64,000 nt of DNA from Pseudomonas sp. R76 (lineage in GTDB: Bacteria > Pseudomonadota > Gammaproteobacteria > Pseudomonadales > Pseudomonadaceae): assembly GCF_009834565.1 (NCBI RefSeq), contig NZ_CP019428.1, positions 4,712,001 through 4,776,000 on the forward strand. The letters run 5' to 3'. The first letter of the stretch is position 1; the number at the start of each line of letters is the position of its first letter. A program made the position numbers and the translations under genes. The notes under the pieces are model-generated. The model was not told where the DNA came from. It did not search any database and saw only the letters and a list, made by a program, of their open reading frames with translations. Shown here in pieces: positions 27,507 through 36,233 of the stretch.

Positions 27507-28415
27507 TTAGACCTTGGCGGCAAACACCGCCTGATGCGCCCGGCACTGCTCGGCCGTCAGCATGAACACGCCATGCCCACCGCGCTGGAACTCCAGCCAG
27601 GCAAAGTCGACTTCCGGGTACAGCGCCTCGACGTGCACCTGGCTGTTGCCGACTTCGACAATCAACAAGCCTTTCTCGGTCAGGTGGTCCGCCGCTTCGG
27701 CCAGCATCCGTCGCACCAGGTTCAAGCCATCATCGCCGCAGGCCAGGCCCAGCTCCGGCTCGTGCTGGTATTCGTCCGGCATGTCGGCAAAATCTTCAGC
27801 GTCTACATACGGCGGGTTCGACACGATCAGGTCAAAACGCTGGCCCGGCAGGCCGTCGAAGCCATCGCCTTGCACGGTGTAAACGCGCTCGTCGACGCCA
27901 TGGCGCTCAATGTTCTGGTTAGCCACTTCCAGCGCTTCGAAGGACAAATCCCCCAGCACCACTTCGGCGTCCTGGAACTCATAGGCACAGGCGATACCGA
28001 TGCAACCGGAGCCGGTGCACAGGTCGAGAATGCGCGCCGGCGGTTGAGCCAACCAGGGTTCAAAACGGTTTTCGATCAGTTCGCCAATCGGTGAACGCGG
28101 GATCAACACACGCTCGTCGACAATAAACGACATGCCGCAGAACCAGGCTTCCTTCAACAAGTAAGCGGTGGGCACGCGCTCGTGGATGCGGCGATGCAGC
28201 AGACGCTGCACATGGGAGATTTCCTCTTCTTCGAGGTTGCAGTCCAGGTAGCTGTCGGCAATTTCCCAAGGCAAGTGCAAGGCGCCGAGCACTAATTGCC
28301 GGGCTTCGTCCCAGGCATTGTCGGTGCCGTGCCCGAAAAACAGGTCTTCCCCATGGAAACGGCTGACAGCCCATCGGATGTGGTCGCGCAGTGTGCGCAG
28401 GCGGGATGTGATCAC
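27507..28415 (-). CDS. prmB: Ribosomal protein L3 N5-glutamine methyltransferase
   Basis: Methylates a glutamine of ribosomal protein L3 using SAM. The 302-residue protein has the SAM motif [13 protein letters not shown] near residue 130 and the substrate-binding NPPY motif in [10 protein letters not shown] near residue 197. The start is a GTG at 28415 (protein [15 protein letters not shown]), with AGGAG nine bases upstream; the frame stays open to 28514, but those extra residues are not part of the family. PrmB differs from PrmC by its N-terminal domain ([20 protein letters not shown]), seen here. Confidence 0.93.
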   Translation of the reverse strand: MITSRLRTLRDHIRWAVSRFHGEDLFFGHGTDNAWDEARQLVLGALHLPWEIADSYLDCNLEEEEISHVQRLLHRRIHERVPTAYLLKEAWFCGMSFIVDERVLIPRSPIGELIENRFEPWLAQPPARILDLCTGSGCIGIACAYEFQDAEVVLGDLSFEALEVANQNIERHGVDERVYTVQGDGFDGLPGQRFDLIVSNPPYVDAEDFADMPDEYQHEPELGLACGDDGLNLVRRMLAEAADHLTEKGLLIVEVGNSQVHVEALYPEVDFAWLEFQRGGHGVFMLTAEQCRAHQAVFAAKV

Positions 28416-28654
28416 GGGGGCAAGCTCCTGGAAAAAACGACTGGCGATTCTAACAGCCTTCGCCTGTCCCTTCGATGTACGAAAACTCTCCGCCATCCGT
28501 CGGAATTCATCCAATTTGCCATCATTGGGTTAAACAAGCCGACCTCTTGACATGGCTGCACGTCAACAACGGCGTACCTTACGATGGTAGCGATTCACAG
28601 AACCGCTCAGCCAGTGGACAATGTCACAAAAGCCCCCCTCACAGGAGCCCCAGA

Positions 28655-29245
28655 ATGTCCGTTCCAAAGACGATGTTTCAACTCAGCGGTCGCGGTTACG
28701 CAGCAGCCAACCTGAACCATGCGACCCTCGTGATCATCGACGCCCAGAAGGAATACCTCAGTGGCCCACTCGCCCTGTCCGGCATGGACGCGGCGGTCGA
28801 CAATATCAAGCAACTGGTCGCGGCAGCACGCAACGCCGGACGCCCGATCGTGCATGTGCGCCACCTGGGCACCGTCGGCGGCCTGTTCGACCCGCAGGGC
28901 GAGCGCGGCGAATTCATTCCTGGCCTTGAGCCCCTGGGCGACGAGACCATCATCGGCAAGCTGCTGCCCAGCGCGTTCCATGGCACGGGCCTGGAAAAAC
29001 ACCTGCAAGACCTTGGTTCACTGGACCTGATCGTCTGCGGCTTCATGAGCCACTCCAGCGTCAGCACCACCGTGCGTGCGGCCAAGAACCTGGGCTTTCG
29101 CTGCACCCTGGTGGAAGACGCCTGCGCCACTCGCGACCTGCCGTACAAAGGCGGGATCCTGAGCGCCGAGCACGTGCAGCAAACCGAAATGGCCATCATG
29201 GCCGACAACTTCGCCACCCTGGCGTTGAGCAAAGATCTGATCTGA
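28655..29245 (+). CDS. Isochorismatase-fold cysteine-hydrolase family protein
   Basis: A 196-residue cytosolic protein of the isochorismatase/nicotinamidase fold. The catalytic Asp (VIIDAQKEY) and Lys (GKLLPSAF) are present. At the usual nucleophile position, in CGFMSHSSVSTTVRAA, Ser stands where most amidases have Cys (compare G-x-CV-x-x-T). That may mean isochorismatase-like chemistry or an inactive enzyme. The ATG at 28655 has CAGGAG upstream. It is divergent from prmB, followed by a hairpin. The substrate is not known. Confidence 0.85.
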   Translation: MSVPKTMFQLSGRGYAAANLNHATLVIIDAQKEYLSGPLALSGMDAAVDNIKQLVAAARNAGRPIVHVRHLGTVGGLFDPQGERGEFIPGLEPLGDETIIGKLLPSAFHGTGLEKHLQDLGSLDLIVCGFMSHSSVSTTVRAAKNLGFRCTLVEDACATRDLPYKGGILSAEHVQQTEMAIMADNFATLALSKDLI

Positions 29246-29255
29246 TCGCCCTTCT

Positions 29256-29292
29256 GATGAGCGGCGCGGCAATGTTCATTGCCCCGCTCATC
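29256..29292 (+). terminator. Possible terminator hairpin
   Basis: Nine-base arms GATGAGCGG/CCGCTCATC enclose an inner GGCAATG...CATTGCC-like stem. Only a weak T-rich stretch (CCCTTTCATTT) follows, so termination may be inefficient. Confidence 0.45.
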
Positions 29293-29387
29293 CGCAAAGC
29301 CCTTTCATTTGGCGCATTTACCCCTCCACCCGGAACAACCTGTGTATCTTCCGGTCGAAGGGCCGATACCCTGGAGGAAAGGTCGGA

Positions 29388-29708
29388 ATGAAGATATCCG
29401 ATGGTTTTGACGCTCGTCGCTTGCGCCCCAAGGGCCCGAGCAACTGGCGTCTGCGCCTGGTGGCCGGCTTTGCCGCGCTGCTGGCCATTGTAGGTTTGCT
29501 GTTGGCTGGCGCTGGTGGTGCCGGTTTGTTTGGTCATTCGCCGGCACTCGGCGAACTGAATGCCAGCCCGGGTGGCTCGGCTATCCTGTTACTCATCGGG
29601 TTGTTGGTGCTGTGGCTGGGCGTGTGGTTGTGGCGTCGCAGCCGTCGGCGGATGCGCCAGCCGTTGTCGCTGAACATCGCGTCGCACCTGATGAAAAAGC
29701 ACGACTGA
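29388..29708 (+). CDS. Small two-helix membrane protein (hypothetical)
   Basis: A 106-residue protein with a basic N-terminus (FDARRLRPKGPSNWRLR) and two membrane segments, LVAGFAALLAIVGLLLAGAGG and ILLLIGLLVLWLGVWLW. The C-terminal cytoplasmic tail is strongly basic (RRSRRRMRQP). No family was recognised. AGGAAAGG lies upstream of the ATG at 29388. It is followed after 75 bases by smrA on the same strand. Confidence 0.8.
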   Translation: MKISDGFDARRLRPKGPSNWRLRLVAGFAALLAIVGLLLAGAGGAGLFGHSPALGELNASPGGSAILLLIGLLVLWLGVWLWRRSRRRMRQPLSLNIASHLMKKHD

Positions 29709-29783
29709 TGGCGCTTGGATAGCGTTTCCTGCGCCCTGGCCGCCGCGATTTAGGTAAACTGCCCGCCCTTCGCGGAGGCTGAC

Positions 29784-30341
29784 ATGCAAGACGACGATTT
29801 TTCCCTGTTCAAAAACGAGCTGCGCGGCGTCAAGCCGATCAAGCACGACCGCGCCGACACCGGCAAACCCAAGGCCGACCGCGCGCAGATCGCCAAGCTG
29901 CGCCAGGCCGCGACCGTGCGTACCGACGCCACCACCGTGGATGGCCTGTCGGACCAGTTCGTGATCGATGTAGGCCCGGAAGACGAGCTGATGTGGGCCC
30001 GCGACGGCGTGCAGGAAAGCCAGATGCGCAAGCTCAAGATCGGCCAGATCCCGTTCGAAGGCAGCCTTGACCTGCACGGCATGAACGTCGAAAAAGCCCG
30101 CGAAACCCTGTGGGCCTTCCTCGCCGAAGCAACCAAATTCGAAATCCGCTGTGTGCGCGTCACCCATGGCAAGGCCGTGCGGTTGGACGGCAAGCGGCCG
30201 ATGATCAAGAGCCACGTCAATACCTGGCTGCGCCAGCATGCCCAGGTCCTCGGCTTTACCTCTTGCCAGGCCCGCCACGGCGGCGCCGGTGCGGTGTATG
30301 TGATGCTCAAGCGCACCATGATGGAGGGGCGCGACGAGTAA
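29784..30341 (+). CDS. smrA: Smr-domain endonuclease-like protein
   Basis: A 185-residue protein with a C-terminal Smr domain (about 93-178). The signature LDLHGM is at residues 95-100, and HGKAV and the glycine-rich HGGAGAVYVML end follow. Smr domains, related to MutS2 C-termini, act as nucleases on DNA or on mRNA in ribosome-associated quality control. The N-terminal 90 residues are charged and probably flexible. ATG at 29784. Between a small membrane protein and folE, all on the plus strand. Confidence 0.88.
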   Translation: MQDDDFSLFKNELRGVKPIKHDRADTGKPKADRAQIAKLRQAATVRTDATTVDGLSDQFVIDVGPEDELMWARDGVQESQMRKLKIGQIPFEGSLDLHGMNVEKARETLWAFLAEATKFEIRCVRVTHGKAVRLDGKRPMIKSHVNTWLRQHAQVLGFTSCQARHGGAGAVYVMLKRTMMEGRDE

Positions 30342-30419
30342 CAAGTGCCATCGTCAGGCTTGCAGCGATGTGTCCGCCACCGTAACCTTGCGCTTTGCGA
30401 AAATCCCACAGGTAGTTTC

Positions 30420-30965
30420 ATGTCCCTGGAACAGAATTACACCGCGATCCTCGGCCAACTCGGCGAGGACGTTTCCCGCGAGGGCCTGCTCGACACGCCA
30501 AAGCGTGCCGCCAAGGCGATGCAGTACCTTTGCCGTGGCTATGAACAGACACTCGAAGAAGTCACCAACGGTGCCTTGTTCAGCTCTGACAACAGCGAAA
30601 TGGTGCTGGTGAAGGACATCGAGCTGTACTCGCTGTGCGAACACCACTTGCTGCCGTTTATCGGTAAGGCGCACGTGGCGTATATCCCGAGCGGCAAGGT
30701 GCTGGGCCTGTCGAAGGTCGCGCGGATTGTCGACATGTATGCGCGCCGCCTGCAGATCCAGGAAAACCTCAGCCGCCAGATCGCCGATGCCGTGATGCAG
30801 GTGACCGGTGCCCTGGGCGTTGCGGTGGTGATCGAAGCCAAGCACATGTGCATGATGATGCGCGGTGTGGAAAAACAGAATTCGTCGATGATCACCTCGG
30901 TGATGCTGGGTGAGTTCCGCGAGAACGCGGCTACCCGCAGCGAATTCCTCAGCCTGATCAAGTAA
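30420..30965 (+). CDS. folE: GTP cyclohydrolase I
   Basis: Converts GTP to 7,8-dihydroneopterin triphosphate, the first step of folate (and queuosine/pterin) synthesis. The 181-residue enzyme has the zinc ligands Cys73 and His76 in [10 protein letters not shown] and Cys144 in [15 protein letters not shown]-like catalytic residues map to EKQNSSM. The ATG at 30420 gives the usual [17 protein letters not shown] start. It is followed at once by a strong terminator. Pseudomonads usually have more than one folE. Confidence 0.95.
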   Translation: MSLEQNYTAILGQLGEDVSREGLLDTPKRAAKAMQYLCRGYEQTLEEVTNGALFSSDNSEMVLVKDIELYSLCEHHLLPFIGKAHVAYIPSGKVLGLSKVARIVDMYARRLQIQENLSRQIADAVMQVTGALGVAVVIEAKHMCMMMRGVEKQNSSMITSVMLGEFRENAATRSEFLSLIK

Positions 30966-30983
30966 CAGGCTGCGTAGGAAAAG

Positions 30984-31009
30984 ACCGGCGTTCATCGCCG
31001 GTTTTTTTT
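30984..31009 (+). terminator. Intrinsic terminator after folE
   Basis: Stem ACCGGCG/CGCCGGT with a five-base loop followed by eight T (31002-31009). Confidence 0.92.
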
Positions 31010-31067
31010 CGCCTGCAGAATTAAGGTAAGCTGCGGCCCCTTCTTCATGGGCAAGAGGTTTTCAGCC

Positions 31068-31439
31068 ATGTTCGTCAAAGCACTTCGAGTTGGCCTCGGC
31101 CAAATCATCATCGCGGGCGACTTCCTTACCCGCCCACGCAAAAAGCAGCGCCCGGCCGAACAACAGGCACAGGTGAACGCGGCAGCCAAGGAGCTGACCC
31201 TGTATCAGTTCCACGCCTGCCCGTTCTGCGTTAAGACACGCCGTACGCTGCACCGCCTGAATGTGCCGGTGGCGTTGAAGGATGCAAAGAACAACGCGCA
31301 AGACCGCCAGACCCTGCTGGAGCAAGGTGGCAAGATCAAAGTGCCGTGCCTGCGCATCGAAGAGAATGGCCAGACCACCTGGATGTATGATTCCAAGGTG
31401 ATCATCGATTACCTGGACAAACGGTTCGCCGCGGTCTGA
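31068..31439 (+). CDS. Glutaredoxin/GST N-terminal-domain protein
   Basis: A 123-residue protein with a hydrophobic N-terminus (VKALRVGLGQIIIAGDFL), a basic linker, and a thioredoxin-fold domain with the redox motif CPFC at residues 51-54. It continues KVPCLRIEENGQ (cis-Pro region) and DSKVIIDYLDKRF. It looks like a membrane-tethered glutaredoxin-like protein rather than a full GST, because the C-terminal helical domain is missing. ATG at 31068 preferred over 31047, since it puts the helix at the very N-terminus. It has its own promoter region after the folE terminator. Confidence 0.82.
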   Translation: MFVKALRVGLGQIIIAGDFLTRPRKKQRPAEQQAQVNAAAKELTLYQFHACPFCVKTRRTLHRLNVPVALKDAKNNAQDRQTLLEQGGKIKVPCLRIEENGQTTWMYDSKVIIDYLDKRFAAV

Positions 31440-31456
31440 TAAACACCGCGGTCAAT

Positions 31457-31541
31457 GTGGGAGCTGGCTTGCCTGCGATAGCATCCCCTCGGTGTAACTG
31501 ATAAATCGAGGTGTCTGCATCGCAGGCAAGCCAGCTCCCAC
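31457..31541. repeat. REPIN
   Basis: GTGGGAGCTGGCTTGCCTGC at 31457 and its inverted copy ending at 31541, with a CCTCGGTG.../CGAGGTG inner stem. It lies at the convergent 3' ends of two genes, two bases from the AtuA-like stop codon. Confidence 0.9.
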
Positions 31542-31542
31542 A

Positions 31543-31863
31543 TTAGTTCGGCATTGCCAATTCGATAGCCAGCAACGCCGAGCCCAGGCACTTGCCATGC
31601 GCATCCAGCGCCAGCGAGCGGGTCACGCCGCCGCGCAGGATCCCCGGCAACACGAAGTTCAGCGCCTGCACGTTCGGCAATTCATAGCGCCGCACCGGCG
31701 CCGCGCCCGGCTCACGCAACCCGGCAAAGAACTGCGCCACGCGCTCAGCCGTCAGTTGCTCGCACAGCAGCGAGTAATCCTCGGCGCGATAGGCAATGAT
31801 CGAAATGTTCGAGGTGTCGCCCTTATCGCCGGTACGCGAGTGGGCCAGTGTGTGCAGTTTCAT
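31543..31863 (-). CDS. AtuA-like ferredoxin-fold small subunit
   Basis: A 106-residue protein matching the AtuA-like C-terminal domain that is either fused to, or encoded after, DUF1446/AtuA proteins. The start MKLHTLAHSRTGDKGDTSNISIIAY carries the conserved R-T-G-D-K-G-D motif, and NFVLPGILRGGVTRSL is the second conserved block. Its start codon overlaps the AtuA stop by four bases (ATGA), implying coupled translation and a two-subunit product. The biochemical function of the family is not established, and the substrate here is unknown. Confidence 0.82.
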   Translation of the reverse strand: MKLHTLAHSRTGDKGDTSNISIIAYRAEDYSLLCEQLTAERVAQFFAGLREPGAAPVRRYELPNVQALNFVLPGILRGGVTRSLALDAHGKCLGSALLAIELAMPN

Positions 31864-33185
31864 GCTTCGATCCTCGGGTTGACCGCGCTACGCGCCAGCA
31901 ATAACGACGCCACCGCCACCACTTGCCGCACACTCTTGCTCGCACCGCCGCCGCCCGACGGGCCGTTGGTGTAGAGGGTTTCCACTTCATTGCCGACCCG
32001 CACCGCCTCGCTGCGCTCTTCACAGCGGGCGGCCACGCGCAGGCGCACTTCCCAGGGCTCGACGGTGCTGCGTGGGCCGTGCAGCGAGTCCATGCCGATC
32101 AACTCGGCGCGCACGTCCTGCATTTTTACGCCCATCAGTTCCAGGCGCTTGAGTACCACAGCACGCGCCAACTCTGCCCGTGCGACAGCGCCCGGGCCAC
32201 CGTAGGACATTTGCCCTTCGCCGATCCAACCGTCCAGATAACCGACGCTGACTTTCAGTTGCTCAGGCCGTGCGCGGCCCTCGGCACCGCTGGCGCGCAC
32301 GCGATCAACGTCCTCCTCGACAAAACTCACGTGGGAAAAGTCGGCGGTTACGTCCGGCGTCAGGTAGGCCGCCGGGTCGTGAACTTCATAGATCAACTGC
32401 TCAGTGCAGGTCGCACGGCTGACGCTCCCGCCCGTACCCGCGACCTTGGTGATCACAGCGTCGCCGTCAGCATTGACCTCGGCCAGCGGGAAGCCCAGGC
32501 GTGCCAGGTCATCCACATCCTTGAACCCCGGATCGGCAAAATAGCCACCGCTGACCTGCCCCGCGCATTCCAGCAAATGCCCCACCAGTGTGCCGCGCCC
32601 CAGGCGCTGCCAGTCATCCGCCCCCCAACCGAACTCAAACATCTGCGGCGCCAGGAACAGCGACGGGTCGGCCACGCGCCCGGTAATCACTACATCGGCG
32701 TCGGCGCGCAAGCCATCAAGGATGCCGTCGACGCCCAAATAGGCATTCGCGGAAATCAGCCGCTCGCCCAGCGACGCCAGGGACTGGCCGTTATCCAGCA
32801 ATTGTTCGGGCTGCAACACATCCAGCACGTCATCGCCCACCACGGCCACCACCTTGAGGTTCAGCCCCAACTCATGGGCAACCCGCCGTACTTCAATGGC
32901 CGCCGCCACCGGGTTGGCCGCGCCCATATTGGTGATGACCCGCAGACGCCGCCGCCCCTCATGCTGCCCGACAAAGGGCAATACGCGGCGCATGCGCTCA
33001 CTCAGCAGCGGGTCGTAACCGCCCTGTGGGTCGCTGATGCGCGCCTGTTGTGCCAGGGCAATCGTGCGTTCAGCCAGGCATTCGAACACCAGGTAATCGA
33101 GGTCACCCTGTTCGGCCAACTCCACAGCTGGCTCGATACGGTCGCCGGAATAGCCGGCGCCGGAACCGATGCGCAAGGTTTTCAT
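31860..33185 (-). CDS. AtuA/DUF1446 family protein
   Basis: A 441-residue cytosolic protein of the AtuA (acyclic terpene utilisation) / DUF1446 family: MKTLRIGSGAGYSGDRIEPA at the N-terminus, LDYLVFECLAERT, VITNMGAANP, VITGRVADPSLFL and YTNGPSGGGGASKS near the end. The founding member is needed for citronellol/geraniol degradation, but its reaction is unclear. None of the other atu genes is here, so a different carboxylate pathway is likely. It sits one base downstream of the CitMHS transporter stop region and overlaps the AtuA-like gene. The operon is probably controlled by the divergent LysR gene. Confidence 0.85.
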   Translation of the reverse strand: MKTLRIGSGAGYSGDRIEPAVELAEQGDLDYLVFECLAERTIALAQQARISDPQGGYDPLLSERMRRVLPFVGQHEGRRRLRVITNMGAANPVAAAIEVRRVAHELGLNLKVVAVVGDDVLDVLQPEQLLDNGQSLASLGERLISANAYLGVDGILDGLRADADVVITGRVADPSLFLAPQMFEFGWGADDWQRLGRGTLVGHLLECAGQVSGGYFADPGFKDVDDLARLGFPLAEVNADGDAVITKVAGTGGSVSRATCTEQLIYEVHDPAAYLTPDVTADFSHVSFVEEDVDRVRASGAEGRARPEQLKVSVGYLDGWIGEGQMSYGGPGAVARAELARAVVLKRLELMGVKMQDVRAELIGMDSLHGPRSTVEPWEVRLRVAARCEERSEAVRVGNEVETLYTNGPSGGGGASKSVRQVVAVASLLLARSAVNPRIEA

Positions 33186-33186
33186 C

Positions 33187-34479
33187 TCAAATCACTCCCA
33201 ACAGCAACGCGGTCAGGGTCATCAACACCGACGCGGCAAACAGAAAAGGGATGGTGAAGCGCTGGTGATCGGCCAGTTCGACCTTGCACAGGCCCACCAA
33301 CAGGAAGGTTGCGGGGGTCAGCGGGCTGACCGGGAAGCCGGTGGTGTGCACGCCGAGCAACGAGGCCTGGGCCACTTGCAGCGGGTCGACGCCCAGGGCC
33401 TTGCCGACTTCGGCGATCACCGGCATCACGCCGAAATAGTAGGAATCGGGATCGAACAGCAGGCTCAACGGCATGGAAATAAAGCCCACCACCGCCGGGA
33501 TCAACTTGCCATGGCCCGCCGGAATCTGCGCCACCGCCACTTCGGCCATGGCCTTGAGCATGCCGGTGCCTTGCATGATGCCGGTGAACACTCCAGCGGC
33601 AAGCAAGATGCTGGCCATGGTCAGGGCAGTCTTGGCATGGGCGTCGATGCGCGCACGCTGGGCGTCGACGTTCGGGTAGTTGATGCACAGCGCCACCACG
33701 GTGCCGAGCATAAACATCACCACCGGATCGACCCAGCCGGCAATCATCACCACCATCACCAGCACGGTGAGAATCAGGTTGAGCCAGAACAGGCGTGGGC
33801 GACGCAGCAGGATGTCAGCGTCACTGAGCACGCGTTGCGGCACGGCATCCACCGTGGAACCAGCGCCCAGGCCCAGGCGTTTTTCTTCACGGTGGCCCAA
33901 CCACCAGGCACAGGCGAAAACAAACACCAGCCCGACGATCTGCACCGGGATCAGCGGCTGGAACAGGTCCGCCACCGGCACATGCAGCGCCGCCGAGGAG
34001 CGCAATACCGGGCCAGTCCATGGCAGGAAGTTGACCCCGGCGGCCATTGCGCAGACGCAGGCGAGGATGCGTTTGTCGATGCCCAGCCGCGTATACAACG
34101 GCAGCATCGCCGGCACCGTGACCAGGAACGTCACCGCGCCGGAGCCATCCAGGTGCACCAGCAACGCCAGGGTCGCGGTACCGACGACAATGCGGGTAGG
34201 ACGCGTGCCTACCGTGCGCAGGATGCGGTCGATGATCGGGTCGAGCATGCCGGCGTCGGTCATGATCCCGAAAAACAGAATCGCGAACACAAACATGCCC
34301 ACCACAGGGGCGACGTTCTTGATGCCGGTGATGATGAAGGCGCTGGTTTGCAGGCCGAAACCGCCGAGCAGCGCGGCGATGATCGGCAGGGCGATCAGCG
34401 CCACCAGCGGCGACAGGCGTTTGCTCATGACGGCAGCGAGCAGGCACAGGATGGTAATGACACCCAGGGTAGCGAGCAT
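33187..34479 (-). CDS. CitMHS-family (metal-)citrate/carboxylate:H+ symporter
   Basis: A 430-residue inner-membrane protein with about twelve membrane segments. It starts MLATLGVITILCLLAAVMSKRLSPL and contains VVGTATLALLVHLDGSGAVTF and MAAGVNFLPWTGP, both typical of CitMHS. Characterised members import divalent-metal-citrate complexes with protons; related members carry other di- or tricarboxylates. It is the first gene of the operon with the AtuA pair, so it probably imports the substrate those proteins act on. ATG at 34479, 111 bases from the divergent LysR start. Confidence 0.88.
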   Translation of the reverse strand: MLATLGVITILCLLAAVMSKRLSPLVALIALPIIAALLGGFGLQTSAFIITGIKNVAPVVGMFVFAILFFGIMTDAGMLDPIIDRILRTVGTRPTRIVVGTATLALLVHLDGSGAVTFLVTVPAMLPLYTRLGIDKRILACVCAMAAGVNFLPWTGPVLRSSAALHVPVADLFQPLIPVQIVGLVFVFACAWWLGHREEKRLGLGAGSTVDAVPQRVLSDADILLRRPRLFWLNLILTVLVMVVMIAGWVDPVVMFMLGTVVALCINYPNVDAQRARIDAHAKTALTMASILLAAGVFTGIMQGTGMLKAMAEVAVAQIPAGHGKLIPAVVGFISMPLSLLFDPDSYYFGVMPVIAEVGKALGVDPLQVAQASLLGVHTTGFPVSPLTPATFLLVGLCKVELADHQRFTIPFLFAASVLMTLTALLLGVI

Positions 34480-34590
34480 GGGTTACTCCAGAGCGGCCTT
34501 GGTGGCCGGTTATTGTTTTCCCTGGAGTATTGGAAGCGGGTTAGTCTTTGTAAATTGGAATATTCAGCCGCTGGCGTTCGGAAAAACAAA
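34480..34590. promoter_or_regulatory. Divergent LysR/CitMHS promoter region
   Basis: The 111-base gap between the two divergent starts must hold both promoters and the LysR site. A perfect GAATATTC palindrome lies at 34558-34565, inside a TTGGAATATTCAG context, and TTGGAA occurs again near 34530. Assignment as a LysR box is tentative. Confidence 0.35.
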
Positions 34591-35487
34591 ATGAAGAATT
34601 CGATGCAGCATATTCAAGCGTTCCTCGCGGTGGCCCGCACCGGCAGTTTCACCAAGGCCGCCAACGAGTTGCACTTGTCACCCTCAGCCCTGACGGTGCA
34701 GGTGCAGCAGCTTGAAGACTGGCTCGGCGTCGCACTGCTCGACCGCAGCCCGCGCCACGTCAGCCTCACCGCCGCCGGCCAGGACGCACGCGGCCCGATG
34801 GAAAAACTGCTGCTGGACCTGGACAACATTGTCACCGGCTCTCGCGACCTGGCGGCACTGCGTCGCGGCGTGGTGAGCATTGCCGCCCTGCCCTCGGTCT
34901 GCGCCGGCGCCCTGCCCCCGGCGTTGCGCCTGTTTCGCGAGCGCTTTGCCGGCATCGAAGTGCGCTTGCATGACTTGGTGGCCCACCGCATTCATGCCGA
35001 GGTGCGCGAAGGCCTGGTGGACTTCGGCATCGGCGTGCGTGCCCGACTGAGCCACGGCCTGGAATTTTTACCGGTGTTGAATGATCGATTGTGCGCATTC
35101 CTGCCGCTGGAGCATCCACTCGCCCACCATCGTCAACTGACCCTGGAGCAACTGGCGGAGCAGCCGATCATTCTGACCGGGCGCGACAGCAGCGTGCGCG
35201 AGCAAGTGGATGCGCTGTTTGATCAGACGCGGCTGACCATGAACGCGGGCATGCAAGCCAATTACATGTCGACGGTGTTGGCCCTGGTGCGCCAGGGGCT
35301 GGGCATCAGTGTGTTGCCGGAATCGGCGGCGGACAGCCTGGAGGGGTTGAAGCGCATCAACATCGATCATCCCGGGGTGAACCGGGAGATCGGGTTGATC
35401 AGTCGCAGCGGCATGGGCTTGAGCCCGGCGGCGCAGCGTTGTTTCGATTTACTGAGTGACGAACTATCTGCCACAACCTCACGCTGA
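34591..35487 (+). CDS. LysR-family transcriptional regulator
   Basis: A 298-residue regulator with the N-terminal winged HTH (FLAVARTGSFTKAANELHLS, then PSALTVQVQQLEDWLGVALL, residues about 5-50) and a C-terminal substrate-binding domain (about 95-290, with VLALVRQGLGISVLPE). LysR proteins normally activate the divergent operon on binding its substrate or intermediate, so this one probably controls the CitMHS-AtuA-AtuA-like genes and itself. The ATG at 34591 (MKNSMQHIQAF) is followed by the HTH after a few residues, as usual. Confidence 0.92.
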   Translation: MKNSMQHIQAFLAVARTGSFTKAANELHLSPSALTVQVQQLEDWLGVALLDRSPRHVSLTAAGQDARGPMEKLLLDLDNIVTGSRDLAALRRGVVSIAALPSVCAGALPPALRLFRERFAGIEVRLHDLVAHRIHAEVREGLVDFGIGVRARLSHGLEFLPVLNDRLCAFLPLEHPLAHHRQLTLEQLAEQPIILTGRDSSVREQVDALFDQTRLTMNAGMQANYMSTVLALVRQGLGISVLPESAADSLEGLKRINIDHPGVNREIGLISRSGMGLSPAAQRCFDLLSDELSATTSR

Positions 35488-35504
35488 AGCCGGACACGGT
35501 CAAT

Positions 35505-35589
35505 GTGGGAGCTGGCTTGCCTGCGATAGCATCACCTGGGTCAACCTGACGGACCGAGTTGCCTGCATCGCAGGCAAGCCAGCTCCCAC
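35505..35589. repeat. REPIN
   Basis: GTGGGAGCTGGCTTGCCTGC at 35505 with inverted partner ending at 35589, plus a degenerate extra unit (CAAGCCCGTTCCCAC) to about 35605. It lies between convergent LysR and GST genes. Confidence 0.85.
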
Positions 35590-35620
35590 ACAAGCCCGTT
35601 CCCACATGTTTGTTCTGTGT

Positions 35621-36223
35621 TTAATCCAGCATCGGCACATGTTTTGGATGGCTGGCCACCCGCTTCAACCACGCCTGTACGGCCGGGTAAGGCGTGAGGT
35701 CAAAACCACCTTCATGGGCCACATGGGTGTAGGCATACAGCGCGATGTCGGCAATCGAATATTGCTCGCCCACCAGGTACGGCGTGGCCTGCAGCTGACG
35801 TTCCATGACCCTCAAGGCCTTGTAGCCGCCTTTATGGGTGGTTTTGTATTCCTCCAGGCGATCTTCCGGCATGTTCAGGTAGAACTGGATAAACCGCGCT
35901 ACCGCGATATATGGCTCATGGCTGTACTGCTCGAAAAACTGCCATTGCAGCACTTGCGTACGCAGGCGCGGCTCGCTCGGCAGGAACTCGCTGCCATCGG
36001 CAAGGAAGTTGAGGATCGCGTTGGATTCCCACAGGCAAGTGCCGTCTTCCAGCTCCAGCACCGGGATCTTGCCGTTGGGGTTCTTGGCCAGGAATTCGGC
36101 GGTCTGGGTGTCGCCGTTAAGGATGTCGACATCGATCCATTGATACGGGATGCCCAGCAGGCTGAGCATCAATTTGACCTTGTAGCAGTTGCCCGACTTG
36201 TAATCGCCATAAACCTTGTACAT
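35621..36223 (-). CDS. Glutathione S-transferase
   Basis: A 200-residue GST with N-terminal thioredoxin-like domain (MYKVYGDYKSGNCYKVKLML, then GKIPVLELEDG with the cis-Pro, and ESNAILNFLA with the glutathione-contacting Glu-Ser) and a C-terminal all-helical domain (YSIADIALYAYTH). It conjugates glutathione or isomerises substrates; the target is unknown. The ATG at 36223 has GGGGAG upstream and was preferred to the open frame to 36376. The aminotransferase gene ends eleven bases upstream on the same strand, so they likely share a transcript. Confidence 0.9.
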   Translation of the reverse strand: MYKVYGDYKSGNCYKVKLMLSLLGIPYQWIDVDILNGDTQTAEFLAKNPNGKIPVLELEDGTCLWESNAILNFLADGSEFLPSEPRLRTQVLQWQFFEQYSHEPYIAVARFIQFYLNMPEDRLEEYKTTHKGGYKALRVMERQLQATPYLVGEQYSIADIALYAYTHVAHEGGFDLTPYPAVQAWLKRVASHPKHVPMLD

Positions 36224-36233
36224 GGGGCTCCCC

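Noticed and set aside
33169..34590. Plus-strand open frame extending the LysR gene far upstream
   Set aside because: It overlaps the CitMHS gene antisense; the LysR HTH starts only after 34591, where a normal start exists.
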